Assembly (NCBI GenBank): GCA_041658205.1 | Contig: JBBAAO010000001.1 | Span: forward strand, 1,984,001-2,048,000 | Source of the DNA: Bacteroidota bacterium | GTDB lineage: Bacteria; Bacteroidota; Ignavibacteria; UBA10030; UBA8401 | Direction of reading: 5' to 3' | DNA: 64,000 nt | Shown here: piece after piece, positions 16,600 through 26,062 of the stretch | Layout of the letters: the number at the start of each line of letters is the position of its first letter | How positions within the stretch are numbered: position 1 is the stretch's first letter | Notes under the pieces: model-generated | Seen by the model: the letters and a program-made list of their open reading frames with translations, nothing else | Told to the model about the DNA's origin: nothing | The model's database searches: none | Translations under genes and position numbers: made by a program

Positions 16600-17169
16600 T
16601 TAAGATTTTGATTTTATTTTTCTCTTGCTGCTCACCCATTGCACCTCTTCTTGTCCGGCAAGAACATTTGCATATCGAGCCATTACAAAGAGCAGATCGG
16701 ATAAACGATTGAGGTAAACGATAACAGCAGTGCCAATATTTTCGTTCCTGGATAAGTGTACGCTATTTCGTTCTGCGCGACGGCAAACGGTTCGTGCCAG
16801 ATGCATATGTGAGGCAATGACCGATCCACCTGGAAGTATAAATGTTTTCAGCGGTTTCAATCTTGCTTCAAATTGATCGATTGCCTTTTCAAGGGGACGA
16901 GCATATGAAAGTTTTATTCGAGGAATAAATGTGCTCCGATGACTCAAGGGGGTTGCAAGATCTGCACCGAGTTCAAATAATTGATGTTGAATTTTACGCA
17001 ATACTGTATCAATGGATCTGTGCGGTTCAAGGGAACGGATGACACCAAGTAGCGAATTTAATTCATCAACGGAACCATATGCCTCAATTCGTAAAGCATC
17101 TTTAGGAACCCGCACGCCTCCAAACAATGCTGTTTCCCCTTGATCACCACTCTTCGTATAAATTTTCAT
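16600..17169 (-). CDS. pduO: PduO-type cob(I)alamin adenosyltransferase
   Basis: This enzyme transfers the adenosyl group of ATP to reduced cobalamin to make coenzyme B12. Starting at MKIYTKSGDQGETALFGG (17169) gives 189 residues, the family's usual length. The ATP-binding N-terminal TK.GD.G motif is intact, and the ARTVCRRAER helix near residue 130 matches the conserved R-x-x-C-R-R-A-E signature. A start 45 codons further upstream would add a stretch with no family match. The nearest upstream gene is a phosphodiesterase 115 bases away. No other cobalamin gene is in the window. Confidence 0.9.
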   Translation of the reverse strand: MKIYTKSGDQGETALFGGVRVPKDALRIEAYGSVDELNSLLGVIRSLEPHRSIDTVLRKIQHQLFELGADLATPLSHRSTFIPRIKLSYARPLEKAIDQFEARLKPLKTFILPGGSVIASHMHLARTVCRRAERNSVHLSRNENIGTAVIVYLNRLSDLLFVMARYANVLAGQEEVQWVSSKRKIKSKS

Positions 17170-17284
17170 ATCGATTGCTCCGACAGTATTAATGGTGAAT
17201 GTTCTTTCCCAAAAATGAAAATTACAATAACATTTGGTAAACTCCAAAAGAACAATGACCACCAAAAAGCAAAGAACTTTTAGT

Positions 17285-18493
17285 TCATTCCAACAGAGAC
17301 TCAACTCTTTTCAGCTTGCCATCGATATTCACGTTTTGTTGAATCTTCAGAATTTTACAGAGAAGCGGATAAATATCAATATTTTCCATTGTGCCAATTT
17401 TAAATTTTTTCTTGAATGCAGGACCTCTTGCCACAAATATTCCTTGCATCTCTTTGTGATGTTGGTTGAAGCCGTGATTCCCTTTCGGGAAGTTCAATAA
17501 TCGTTTCTTCGACAGTTCTTTATCAGTAAGACTCCAACCTAAATCCGCGGCAACCAAAATCGAAAAAACAGATTCTGATTTTTTCAAATGGAAAGAATCC
17601 GGAATTTCATTTTTTAAATACACTTGAGCATGTTTCAATTGTCTGCGTAAGGTATTGACAATTTCAGCATTGCGATTCTCAAGTGATTCAAGAAGCAATA
17701 TCGGGCCGTCCCATTCAGCGAGATATTTTTCTTCTTTAAGATAATCTCCCACAACAATTGTGCGTTGTGGATCAATTTCAGTCATGCCATGATCAGAGAC
17801 GATGAGAATGTTTGTGGATTCGAATCTCTTTGTTTGTTTAAGATACTGCACGAGTTTTCCGATAAGCGAATCCATTTCCGCAATGGTACGATTGATCTCC
17901 ATTGAATTCGGACCAAACCAATGCCCTTGCGTATCCGTTGCGTCAATATAGAGTGCTATAAAATCCGGTCGTTCATCCTTGGGAAGTTCTAACCAGCGTT
18001 TAACCCCTTCTAATCGTCTTTCATATGGTCGTGTATGCTGATATCGTTCAACATAGTTCGGACGCTTGGTACTGTCGTTCAATTCACTTCCCGGCCAAAA
18101 ATAACTTGCAGTAATTTTCCCTTGTTTCCTTGCCGTTTCCCAAATTGCTTCTCCCTTATACCAACGGGAATCTCTCACTTCAATCGTATCACTAATCTTA
18201 TAAACTCTCTTCGTTGTAAGGTCAATAAATTCATTTTGAATGATACCATGATTTTCCGCATACATACCGGTGACAATAGCCAAATGATTTGGAAATGTTT
18301 TCGTCGGATAGACGGGCTGCAATGATGTTGCTTTCACGCCGTCAGAAATCAACGAATCAATATTCGGCGTCAGGTTTCGGTCAAGGTAGTCCCAGCGAAA
18401 TCCATCGAACGATATCATAATGGTGCAAGATTTCTCTTGCGAATAAACGAGAGAAAAGAATAAGAAAACAGTAAATAAAATTTTCTTCATCAT
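17285..18493 (-). CDS. ENPP-type alkaline phosphatase superfamily phosphodiesterase, secreted
   Basis: 402 residues with a signal peptide (MMKKILFTVFLFFSLVYS). The metal-binding start is MISFDGFRWDYL, the nucleophile motif is YPTKTFPNHLAIVTG (Thr of TFPNH), and later ligands lie in DATDTQGHWFGP and SDHGM. This is the pattern of ectonucleotide pyrophosphatases/phosphodiesterases. It probably hydrolyses nucleotide or other phosphodiesters in the periplasm; the substrate cannot be read from the sequence. A terminator separates it from the receptor gene upstream. Confidence 0.88.
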   Translation of the reverse strand: MMKKILFTVFLFFSLVYSQEKSCTIMISFDGFRWDYLDRNLTPNIDSLISDGVKATSLQPVYPTKTFPNHLAIVTGMYAENHGIIQNEFIDLTTKRVYKISDTIEVRDSRWYKGEAIWETARKQGKITASYFWPGSELNDSTKRPNYVERYQHTRPYERRLEGVKRWLELPKDERPDFIALYIDATDTQGHWFGPNSMEINRTIAEMDSLIGKLVQYLKQTKRFESTNILIVSDHGMTEIDPQRTIVVGDYLKEEKYLAEWDGPILLLESLENRNAEIVNTLRRQLKHAQVYLKNEIPDSFHLKKSESVFSILVAADLGWSLTDKELSKKRLLNFPKGNHGFNQHHKEMQGIFVARGPAFKKKFKIGTMENIDIYPLLCKILKIQQNVNIDGKLKRVESLLE

Positions 18494-18497
18494 AGAT

Positions 18498-18531
18498 AAA
18501 AAAAAGCCCCGCAGATCAATCCTGCAGGGCT
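18498..18531 (-). terminator. Intrinsic terminator after the Oar-like receptor gene
   Basis: A 9-bp stem with one G-T pair (agccccgca / tgcagggct) lies 22 bases past the stop at 18553. It is followed on the minus strand by seven T residues. Confidence 0.85.
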
Positions 18532-18552
18532 GTTAAACACCAACAGTGAATA

Positions 18553-21500
18553 TTAGTTAAATGTATACCGGATACCGAGTTGGATTCTAAATACATCCTC
18601 GATACCATTGGTCGGATCAAATGTATGGTCGATCAATTTTCCATTCACTGTACGTAACTGATATGATACTCTTCCGTCTGTTGTTGTTTGGTTTACCAAC
18701 GGGCTTGTTGTTACCAATTTTTGTGAAACGCCCCAATCTTTGTTTAACAGATTGGCAACATTAATAACATCAGCTCTTAGTTGGAATGAATTGCGTTTTC
18801 CGAACAAATCAGCAAATACTTCCTGCACAATGCTCAAATCAGCTCTATAGGTCATCGGCATGAAGACGGCATTACGTTCAGCATATTTTCCTCTGTTTGC
18901 GCTGAGATAATCATCCTGTTTAATGAACGCTTCCCATGCATCTGCCTGTTGCTGTACTGTAAACGGTGTAGTACCTGTGATCGCTTTAAAATTCATTTCT
19001 GACTGATCTTTTGGAATATAAATAAGATCATTCACGCCACCATCACCGTTCAGATCACCACTGTATGTATAGCTTGCAGTGGTAACGCCGAATGCACCAT
19101 TGTATCCAAGCGTACGGGCTTCCCAGAATAAAGAAATTGTCGTGGAACCAATTTCAAAATATTCAGCACGATAGGAAACAGTTGCAAATATTCTATGACC
19201 AGGTGATGTCGCTGCAAATCCAACTCCAGGATTATTTGGATCACCACTATGAGCATTACCAAACCAAGAACCTGATGCAATTGAACCCGGATCAACGGTA
19301 TTTTTTGATTCTCCATAGCTATATGCTGCTTTTGCAAACCAACCTTCACTAAACGGTTTCTCTAACGAAAAAGCCAAATTCCAAGAATAGCCAGTGTTTT
19401 GATTTTTCATCACAATAGCATTCGGAACTTTGGAATAAATTCTGTTCGAAGTTTTCCATCGCGGACGGGTATCTACACCTGCAAATAATGTATCTGCTTT
19501 GGGTAAGTTAGCATTGATATAATAAACGCCATTGACATCTTGGCCATATAAAAATTCTGCAGTTCCAACAAGATCATAAGGAAGTGTTTGGTCGACAGCA
19601 ATATTACTTCTCCATACTTGTGGGAATTTAAATTCTGGATCGGTCAACGCTAATTCATAACTTGATGATGGTAATCCCGTTGCTGTTTGTTTATAACGGT
19701 CCGGGCTTGGATTGAACGGCCGTGTCTTTGTATTGTCGATCTGTTCAAATCCTGTTAATACACCATTGTTTCCAATCTGATTGGAGATCCAGACATAAGC
19801 CGGTTTTCCAGTGAAAATACCTGTTCCTCCACGTACTTGTGTTGAGCGTTCACCAGTAACATCCCAGTTAAATCCAATTCTTGGTGACCAAAGGATATTG
19901 GCATCCGGAAGTTTATCAGTTTTATAATGAACGGTAGCACCATTCTCATCGCGAAAATTCATTGTATCAACTTCAGCATTCTTGTATCCAGTCTCTTCAA
20001 ACATCGGGATATCAAGCCGTAATCCGATTGATATTTTTACGTCCGGCATTACTTGCCATTCGTCCTGAGCATACAGACCGGTGTAAAGTACTTTCAATTC
20101 TTGAACAGGTTTTACAAGACCTGGAATATTTGACCATCGGACTTGGAAGCGACGAAGTGTGCTATCAGCCGCTGCTCGAGCCGGATTGGCAAGATATCCG
20201 TTTGCATCAGAATAAAAGTCCGAAAGTTTATTATAGACATATGCACTTTGCGCACCCGGAAAGAAAATATTTTCCGATTGATATTTTTCGATACTTGCAC
20301 CAAGGGTGAAATAATGATCATCCAACGAGTACGAAAAATTATCCTGCAATTGATAGCTGCTATATCGCAATTCATTGTTTGGGGTGAATGGTTCAAAACC
20401 AAACGATGTATAGTTATTCCCTGCACTCAGAATATCAACAAAGGGGAAAAATGTTCCGCGTGATTCACGGCTTTCGTCGTGATGGGAATATCCGACAATA
20501 AGATTGTTCGACATATTGTCGCCGAGGATGCTGTTCCATTCACCGATGATATTCCGGATATTTTCACCGATTTGATAATTTGAGTTTTGGAAACCCAACG
20601 CTGTTGTTACGTTGTTACGACCTCCTGTACCAAGTCCTAATGAAGAAGAACTTGATTCGAGTACGTCGGTTTTTGAATCAAGATGGATGTACCGTAAAAT
20701 TAATTTATTTTGTTCATCCAAGTTGTAATCCAACTTGCCAAGAAAACGTATTGCAGGAGTTTCATTATTATAACCTTCATATGGCCCTGTTTCATAACCA
20801 AAATTAGATTTTAAAAAGGATCGTAATCCATCTAAATCCGTTTGGAGAACTCGTGTAACACTTCCACCTTCCGATTGTCCAGCGCGTTTAGCTGTAAAAG
20901 TCGTTCCGGGTTGTGTAAGATTTTCACTTTCGAAACTACCAAAAATAAATAACTTATCTTCGATAATCGGTCCACCCAAATTTAAACCAATCTGATTGTA
21001 TTTAAATGTTCCCGGTTTGTACTTTAGTGCTGCTGCGTCTTGTCCGACTAAACCTTGATGCCGCATGTAGTAGTATGCAGAACCTGAAATATTATTGGTA
21101 CCGCTTTTTGTAATCGTATTAATTCCGGCGCCAACGAAGTTACCCTGACGAACATCATACGGAGCGATGTTCACTTGAATTTGTTCGACAGCGTCAACAG
21201 AAACCGGAGCAACGTTTGTTCTGTCGCCAGGTTGACCTTGCAAACCAAACGAATTATTAAAATAGGAACCATCGATCGTCGTATTGTTGTAACGATTATC
21301 CATTCCACCAAATGTGTTGTTGCCGGCGAATTGGGGTGTTAAGCGTGAAAAGTCTTGAACTTTTCTTGTGATCGTGGGGAGTGCTTCAATTGCATTTTTG
21401 CTGATAGCGGTTGCCGCTCCTGTACGTGCAGCATTCATGATAGTACTTTTTTCAGCAGTTACTTCCACTGCTTCCATTTGTACATCTTCAGGAACTAAAC

Positions 21501-21819
21501 TGAAGTTTTGTTGCAATGTTTGAGAAAGCTGCAAATTAATTCCAGAACGTTCCTGCTTCGCGTGTCCAAGTAGCGAAACCGAAACTGTATATGGTCCGCC
21601 GGAACGTAAATTTGCAAGGTTGTAATGACCGTCTTCCCGTGTTGTGACACCGTATTTGGTGCCGCTGGGAACATGGACTGCCATAACGATAACACCGGGC
21701 AAACCTTGTCCGTTATTATCCTTTACAACTCCCGCTAAAGCAGACGTTGTTACTCCTTGTGCGTACATTGCTGAGGATAGGATACCTATCACCAGCAGAA
21801 GGCGTATCGCATATTTCAT
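18553..21819 (-). CDS. Oar-like TonB-type outer-membrane receptor
   Basis: A 1,088-residue outer-membrane protein. It has a signal peptide (about 1-20), a carboxypeptidase-regulatory-like domain (about 25-110, ALAGVVKDNNGQGLPGVIV), a plug domain (about 125-245, with NNTTIDGSYFNNSFG and INTITKSGTNNISG), and a large beta-barrel with alternating aromatic/polar strands ending DVFRIQLGIRYTFN. The terminal aromatic strand suits BAM-dependent insertion. Oar proteins in Bacteroidota and Myxococcota are linked to transport or export of surface proteins. No TonB box or ligand can be named. It is monocistronic by spacing (122 bases before, terminator after). Confidence 0.88.
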   Translation of the reverse strand: MKYAIRLLLVIGILSSAMYAQGVTTSALAGVVKDNNGQGLPGVIVMAVHVPSGTKYGVTTREDGHYNLANLRSGGPYTVSVSLLGHAKQERSGINLQLSQTLQQNFSLVPEDVQMEAVEVTAEKSTIMNAARTGAATAISKNAIEALPTITRKVQDFSRLTPQFAGNNTFGGMDNRYNNTTIDGSYFNNSFGLQGQPGDRTNVAPVSVDAVEQIQVNIAPYDVRQGNFVGAGINTITKSGTNNISGSAYYYMRHQGLVGQDAAALKYKPGTFKYNQIGLNLGGPIIEDKLFIFGSFESENLTQPGTTFTAKRAGQSEGGSVTRVLQTDLDGLRSFLKSNFGYETGPYEGYNNETPAIRFLGKLDYNLDEQNKLILRYIHLDSKTDVLESSSSSLGLGTGGRNNVTTALGFQNSNYQIGENIRNIIGEWNSILGDNMSNNLIVGYSHHDESRESRGTFFPFVDILSAGNNYTSFGFEPFTPNNELRYSSYQLQDNFSYSLDDHYFTLGASIEKYQSENIFFPGAQSAYVYNKLSDFYSDANGYLANPARAAADSTLRRFQVRWSNIPGLVKPVQELKVLYTGLYAQDEWQVMPDVKISIGLRLDIPMFEETGYKNAEVDTMNFRDENGATVHYKTDKLPDANILWSPRIGFNWDVTGERSTQVRGGTGIFTGKPAYVWISNQIGNNGVLTGFEQIDNTKTRPFNPSPDRYKQTATGLPSSSYELALTDPEFKFPQVWRSNIAVDQTLPYDLVGTAEFLYGQDVNGVYYINANLPKADTLFAGVDTRPRWKTSNRIYSKVPNAIVMKNQNTGYSWNLAFSLEKPFSEGWFAKAAYSYGESKNTVDPGSIASGSWFGNAHSGDPNNPGVGFAATSPGHRIFATVSYRAEYFEIGSTTISLFWEARTLGYNGAFGVTTASYTYSGDLNGDGGVNDLIYIPKDQSEMNFKAITGTTPFTVQQQADAWEAFIKQDDYLSANRGKYAERNAVFMPMTYRADLSIVQEVFADLFGKRNSFQLRADVINVANLLNKDWGVSQKLVTTSPLVNQTTTDGRVSYQLRTVNGKLIDHTFDPTNGIEDVFRIQLGIRYTFN

Positions 21820-21941
21820 ATAAACCCCTCATTGGTTTATGGTGGATGTTTTAGTGAATTGATTGTTGAAGATACAAAATTCGTATTACCAAAATGTTAT
21901 GACAAAAAAATTACAAATAATCTTTTCATCAACTCAATAGA

Positions 21942-23336
21942 TTATTTTTTCTTTTTTGATCTCGATTTCCAAAAATCGGGCAGCTCATGAAAGAAATGCA
22001 CCGATGTTTTTATCCCGCCATAGAAATTGTCAATATTAATATGTTCGTCGGGAGAGTGTGCGTTTTCATCTGGAAGCCCAAATCCTAAAAGGACAGTGTC
22101 AAGCCCGAGCAATTTTTTGAATTGAACTACGATGGGAATGGAGCCTCCTTCACGTTGATACAACGGCTTTTTCCCGAATCCTTTTTCCAATGCGGAAACG
22201 GCGGCTTTCACACCAGGAGAGTCAATGGGAGTAATGGCCGCTTCTCCGCCATGATGGAGTTTTACCTTCACATCAACTGATTTCGGAGCTACTTTTTTAA
22301 TGTGGTTGACAACGAGTTTCGAGATCTTCGATGAGGCTTGATCCGGAACCAATCGACAAGAAATTTTTGCAAATGCTTTTGACGGAAGAACCGTTTTTGC
22401 ACCTTCTCCGATATATCCACCCCACATTCCATTCACTTCAAGTGTCGGTCTCGCCCAGGTCCGTTCATGCGTCGAAAATCCTTTTTCGCCCCACAATTCC
22501 TTCACTCCAAGATCTTTCGCATACGCTTTATCGCTGTGCGGCAATTTTTTATACGCAGCACGCTCAACCTTGGTTAATGGACGAACATCGTTATAGAAAC
22601 CCGGAATGTTCACCTTATTATTTTTATCATGAAGAGAAGCGATCATTTCACTTAATGCTTGAACAGGATTGTGAACCGCACCGCCAAATGTTCCGGAATG
22701 CAAGTCACGGTTTGGTCCGGTTACTTCAATTTCGAGATATGCTAAACCGCGAAGTCCGTAAGCAATTGACGGAACACCTTTCGCATACATGGAGGAATCG
22801 GAAATCAATACGAGATCTGCTTTCAACAATTCCTTGTTCTGCCGTACAAATTCTTCAAGGTTTCGGCTTCCGATCTCCTCTTCCCCTTCAATAATCATTT
22901 TGATATTCACGGGAAGTTTTCCGTGATGCTTCATGATTGCTTCAATCCCTTTGAAGTGTATAAACACTTGTCCTTTATCATCAACCGATCCTCGCGCATA
23001 AATATTCTCTCCGCGGACCGACATCTCAAACGGCGGTGATGTCCAAAGATTTAGCGGATCGACCGGTTGAACATCATAGTGACCGTATAATAGAACCGTC
23101 GGTGCTCCTACAGCGCCAAGCCAGTCGCAGTACACAACCGGATGACCTGGAGTCGGCATGATCTTGATGTTTTGCATCCCAATTGTCCGCACATGATCGG
23201 AAATCCATTGCGCGCAAAGTTGTATATCGCCATTATGATTTGACTGAGAACTGACACTGGGTATCGCAAGGAAATCTTTAAGTTCGGAAAGGTAACGGTC
23301 TTTGTTCGATTCGATAAATGCAAGAACTTTTTCCAT
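21942..23336 (-). CDS. M20-family dipeptidase
   Basis: A 464-residue metallopeptidase of the M20 (CNDP/PepV-like) group that cleaves dipeptides or short peptides in the cytoplasm. Metal ligands and catalytic residues are visible in LLYGHYDVQPVDP, DDKGQVF, EGEEEIGS and the C-terminal DENAHSPDEHI. The dimerisation ('lid') domain covers about residues 190-340. There is no signal peptide. The C-terminus is very basic (SRSKKKK). Substrate specificity cannot be read. Confidence 0.92.
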   Translation of the reverse strand: MEKVLAFIESNKDRYLSELKDFLAIPSVSSQSNHNGDIQLCAQWISDHVRTIGMQNIKIMPTPGHPVVYCDWLGAVGAPTVLLYGHYDVQPVDPLNLWTSPPFEMSVRGENIYARGSVDDKGQVFIHFKGIEAIMKHHGKLPVNIKMIIEGEEEIGSRNLEEFVRQNKELLKADLVLISDSSMYAKGVPSIAYGLRGLAYLEIEVTGPNRDLHSGTFGGAVHNPVQALSEMIASLHDKNNKVNIPGFYNDVRPLTKVERAAYKKLPHSDKAYAKDLGVKELWGEKGFSTHERTWARPTLEVNGMWGGYIGEGAKTVLPSKAFAKISCRLVPDQASSKISKLVVNHIKKVAPKSVDVKVKLHHGGEAAITPIDSPGVKAAVSALEKGFGKKPLYQREGGSIPIVVQFKKLLGLDTVLLGFGLPDENAHSPDEHINIDNFYGGIKTSVHFFHELPDFWKSRSKKKK

Positions 23337-23423
23337 AGAAGCACATCCTTACTCTTGGTAAAACACAAAGAAAAATCTGCGAGAATATAATGACCACTTA
23401 ATACAAAAGCAATCATCGTGCAA

Positions 23424-23452
23424 TAAAAAACCCTCCTAAATTCCGGAGGGTT
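23424..23452 (-). terminator. Intrinsic terminator after the deoxyhypusine-synthase-like gene
   Basis: An 8-bp stem (aaccctcc / ggagggtt) with an 8-nt loop is followed on the minus strand by six T residues. It starts 8 bases past the stop at 23460. Confidence 0.88.
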
Positions 23453-23459
23453 CTGTGTA

Positions 23460-24488
23460 CTATTTCTGAAATATTTTTGTCCATTCATATTTTTTACGCT
23501 TCTTCCAATTGGCGTTATGGTAGAGGTAACTGAAGATGAGCGGAACAACGGTCGTCGCTTCGGCATACACCATTTGCTCGTGAGTGGTTTTTACTTTACC
23601 CCACGAACTTGCCTCTTTTAATGTTGAAGAGGAACAGGCACCGTCCCGAACATCTGCAACGGTGATTTGAATCGCATATTCATGCATCGGAACATCCACA
23701 CCGAGTACCTCAGCACAAACAACGGTATCCTGAATGAAATTCTTCGGTACTCCGCCGCCAATCATGAACAAACCGGAGGTTTTTGCCTTCATCTTAATCT
23801 GCGTCAATTCGTAGAAATCTTTCACGGAATCAATCGTCATATACGGCTTGCCTGCTTTCATTCGTTCGTGCTGGTGTTTTACCAAACCAAATCCCGCCGA
23901 AGAATCTGAGAATGCCGGGCAAAAGATAGGCACATTGTTTTCATATGCCAATTGAATAAGGGAATTCTTCTTTTTCGCATTTTTTACGCACCACTTTCCC
24001 ATTTCATAGATGAATTCACGGGATGAATATGGACGCGGTTCAAGAGATTCCGCAATTTTAAAAATGGTGCCGTCGCACACTTGCAAGGACTGCTCATCAA
24101 TATACGTATCATAGATACGATCAACATAATTATTCCGAAGCATATTGTCATCAATGAACGGAGTTCCTTTATAATGCTTGAAACCAAGTGCTTCAAAAAA
24201 ATCCATATCCACAATGGATGCTCCAGTCGCAACAACCATATCTACCATGTTATATTTCACCATATCGGAATAAATATTCATACATCCGCCTGCACTGGTG
24301 CTCCCCGCTAATACCAGAGCATTCGTGCAGCCATTATGCTCAATCATTTTCTTAAAAATGTCGGTTGCGCGAGCGGTATCGCGTGAACTAAACGACATAT
24401 CGCGCATGGCGTCGATAATCGGCGTCGAGTCGAACTTCGTCGCATCGACTTGTTTTATGACTTCTTGTAGTAAACCTTTTTTCTTCAT
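23460..24488 (-). CDS. Deoxyhypusine-synthase-like protein
   Basis: 342 residues of the deoxyhypusine synthase fold. The NAD-binding parts (LVLAGSTSAGG, GASIVDMDFFEALG) and the catalytic Lys region (EASSWGKVKTTHEQ) are conserved. Eukaryotes and archaea use the family to modify eIF5A; bacterial members often act in polyamine synthesis, for example as homospermidine synthase. The genuine substrate cannot be told here. A caggag site precedes the start. It is flanked by an SMR exporter gene and a dipeptidase gene. Confidence 0.85.
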   Translation of the reverse strand: MKKKGLLQEVIKQVDATKFDSTPIIDAMRDMSFSSRDTARATDIFKKMIEHNGCTNALVLAGSTSAGGCMNIYSDMVKYNMVDMVVATGASIVDMDFFEALGFKHYKGTPFIDDNMLRNNYVDRIYDTYIDEQSLQVCDGTIFKIAESLEPRPYSSREFIYEMGKWCVKNAKKKNSLIQLAYENNVPIFCPAFSDSSAGFGLVKHQHERMKAGKPYMTIDSVKDFYELTQIKMKAKTSGLFMIGGGVPKNFIQDTVVCAEVLGVDVPMHEYAIQITVADVRDGACSSSTLKEASSWGKVKTTHEQMVYAEATTVVPLIFSYLYHNANWKKRKKYEWTKIFQK

Positions 24489-24535
24489 TGATGCATCTCC
24501 TGATTATTGTTATTTGTGATGTTGTAAATAATTTT

Positions 24536-24865
24536 TTATTGTGTCGAGACTATTTTGAGACCAATAATGGAACCGATAAGAGTTGTTAAAAACAATAAAC
24601 GCCAAAAATCTGCCGGCTCTTTGAATACCAGAATACCCACCAGCACAGTTCCTACTGCACCGACGCCTGTCCAAACAGCATAAGCAGTCCCAATCGGAAG
24701 CGATTGAGCCGCTTTATACAGTAAAAACATACTGATTGACAAAGAAACGAAAAAACCGACCATCCACAACATTGCCGTTGTACCGGTTGTTTCTTTTGCC
24801 TTCCCTAAACAAGAGGCAAAACCAACTTCAAAAAAACCGGCAATGATAAGTATGATCCAATTCAT
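24536..24865 (-). CDS. sugE: SMR-family small efflux protein, Gdx/SugE-like
   Basis: 109 residues with four membrane helices, the standard size. The essential Glu13 is present in helix 1 (IAGFFEVGFASC). The stretch IGTAYAVWTGVGAVGTVLVG and the end GSIIGLK match the SugE/Gdx branch, whose characterised members export guanidinium. No guanidine riboswitch is recognisable in the 228 bases upstream (24866-25093), where I see no structured element. A gagaggtg site precedes the start. Confidence 0.85.
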   Translation of the reverse strand: MNWIILIIAGFFEVGFASCLGKAKETTGTTAMLWMVGFFVSLSISMFLLYKAAQSLPIGTAYAVWTGVGAVGTVLVGILVFKEPADFWRLLFLTTLIGSIIGLKIVSTQ

Positions 24866-25093
24866 AGATACACCTCTCGATAGAACGTTAATGTGTGATG
24901 TATGATATAGCTAAAAAATAAATGAAAGAAGAAGATACAGCGTGAAAAACAATTTTAGCTTGCGACGGAACTGTCAGAAAGGATGAACGATGAGATATAG
25001 ATCGTCTCTAAGAAATGGAGTATGATGGAAAGAGTATTCAATAGGTTTCTTTTTATTACTGTAAAGATACGGCTTTTAAAATCGATTTCACAA

Positions 25094-26062
25094 TTAAAGA
25101 TGTTTACTATTTAGATGCAGATAGTTTTGTACGTAATCCTTCACCGATTCTTCCAGTGAACGGAACTGGACGGGGCAGCCTGATGACTGCAATTTTGTGA
25201 TTGTTGCTTCTGTATGATATTGATAGGCACCGCGAATCTCTTCGGGCATTTCTATGTACTCGATGTTTGGAGGAATGTTTAATGCGGAAAAGACTGCTTT
25301 CGCAAGATCGTTCCAAGTTCGTGCTTTGCCTGTTCCAAGATTGAAAATACCATTCACTTTTGGCGAATTCAAAAACCACCATAATACTTCGGTGCAATCT
25401 TTGATGTAAACAAAATCCCGCACTTGTTCGCCATGTTTGTATTCCGGTTTGTAGGATTTGAACAGACGAATCTTTCCAATTTCTTGAATTTGGTTATACG
25501 CTTTGCAGACAAGACTCTTCATCTCCCCTTTATGATATTCATTTGGGCCAAAGACATTGAAGAATTTTATTCCAACAATTTTACTCTGCAACTCGTGTTG
25601 AAGAACCCAGAGATCCAATATCTGTTTTGAATATCCGTACGCATTTAACGGTACAAGCGTAGGCGATACTCCATCGTCATCGGAAAAACCAAGCATCCCA
25701 TCGCCATAGGTCGCGCCGCTGCTGGCGTAAATGAATCTCGCTTTTTTTCTGATCGCCCACTCTGCCAGAATTCTTGTATACCGGTAATTGTTCTCCATAA
25801 GGTGGTCAACATCTTTTTCTGTCGTGGAGGAATTCGCTCCCATATGGATGATCGCTTCAATTTTTGGAAGACGGTCATTCAATAACATCTCAATGAAGTT
25901 GTCCTTGTGGATATAATCGGTAAAACGCTTCCCCACAAGATTCTTCCATTTTGATGACGTACCGAGTTCATCCACAACCAGAATGTCAGACTCGCCTTTC
26001 TCGTTGAGTTTCGCAATCATTGCGCTGCCGATAAATCCTGCACCACCGGTTACGACGATCAT
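25094..26062 (-). CDS. hldD: ADP-L-glycero-D-manno-heptose 6-epimerase
   Basis: A 322-residue extended short-chain dehydrogenase that makes the heptose donor for the LPS core. The NADP-binding TGGAGFIGS starts at residue 5, and the catalytic YGYSKQILD (Tyr-x3-Lys) and FNVFGPNEYHKG are present, as in HldD. Its start overlaps the metG stop by four bases (ATGA), so it is translated after metG. It implies a heptose-containing LPS core. Confidence 0.92.
   Translation of the reverse strand: MIVVTGGAGFIGSAMIAKLNEKGESDILVVDELGTSSKWKNLVGKRFTDYIHKDNFIEMLLNDRLPKIEAIIHMGANSSTTEKDVDHLMENNYRYTRILAEWAIRKKARFIYASSGATYGDGMLGFSDDDGVSPTLVPLNAYGYSKQILDLWVLQHELQSKIVGIKFFNVFGPNEYHKGEMKSLVCKAYNQIQEIGKIRLFKSYKPEYKHGEQVRDFVYIKDCTEVLWWFLNSPKVNGIFNLGTGKARTWNDLAKAVFSALNIPPNIEYIEMPEEIRGAYQYHTEATITKLQSSGCPVQFRSLEESVKDYVQNYLHLNSKHL

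Noticed and set aside
22331..22894. Plus-strand open frame of 187 codons
   Set aside because: It is antisense to the M20 dipeptidase, which has all its catalytic motifs.
24866..25093. Possible guanidine riboswitch before the SMR exporter
   Set aside because: Gdx-type exporters often have one, but I could not find the conserved guanidine-I, -II or -III sequence blocks here.
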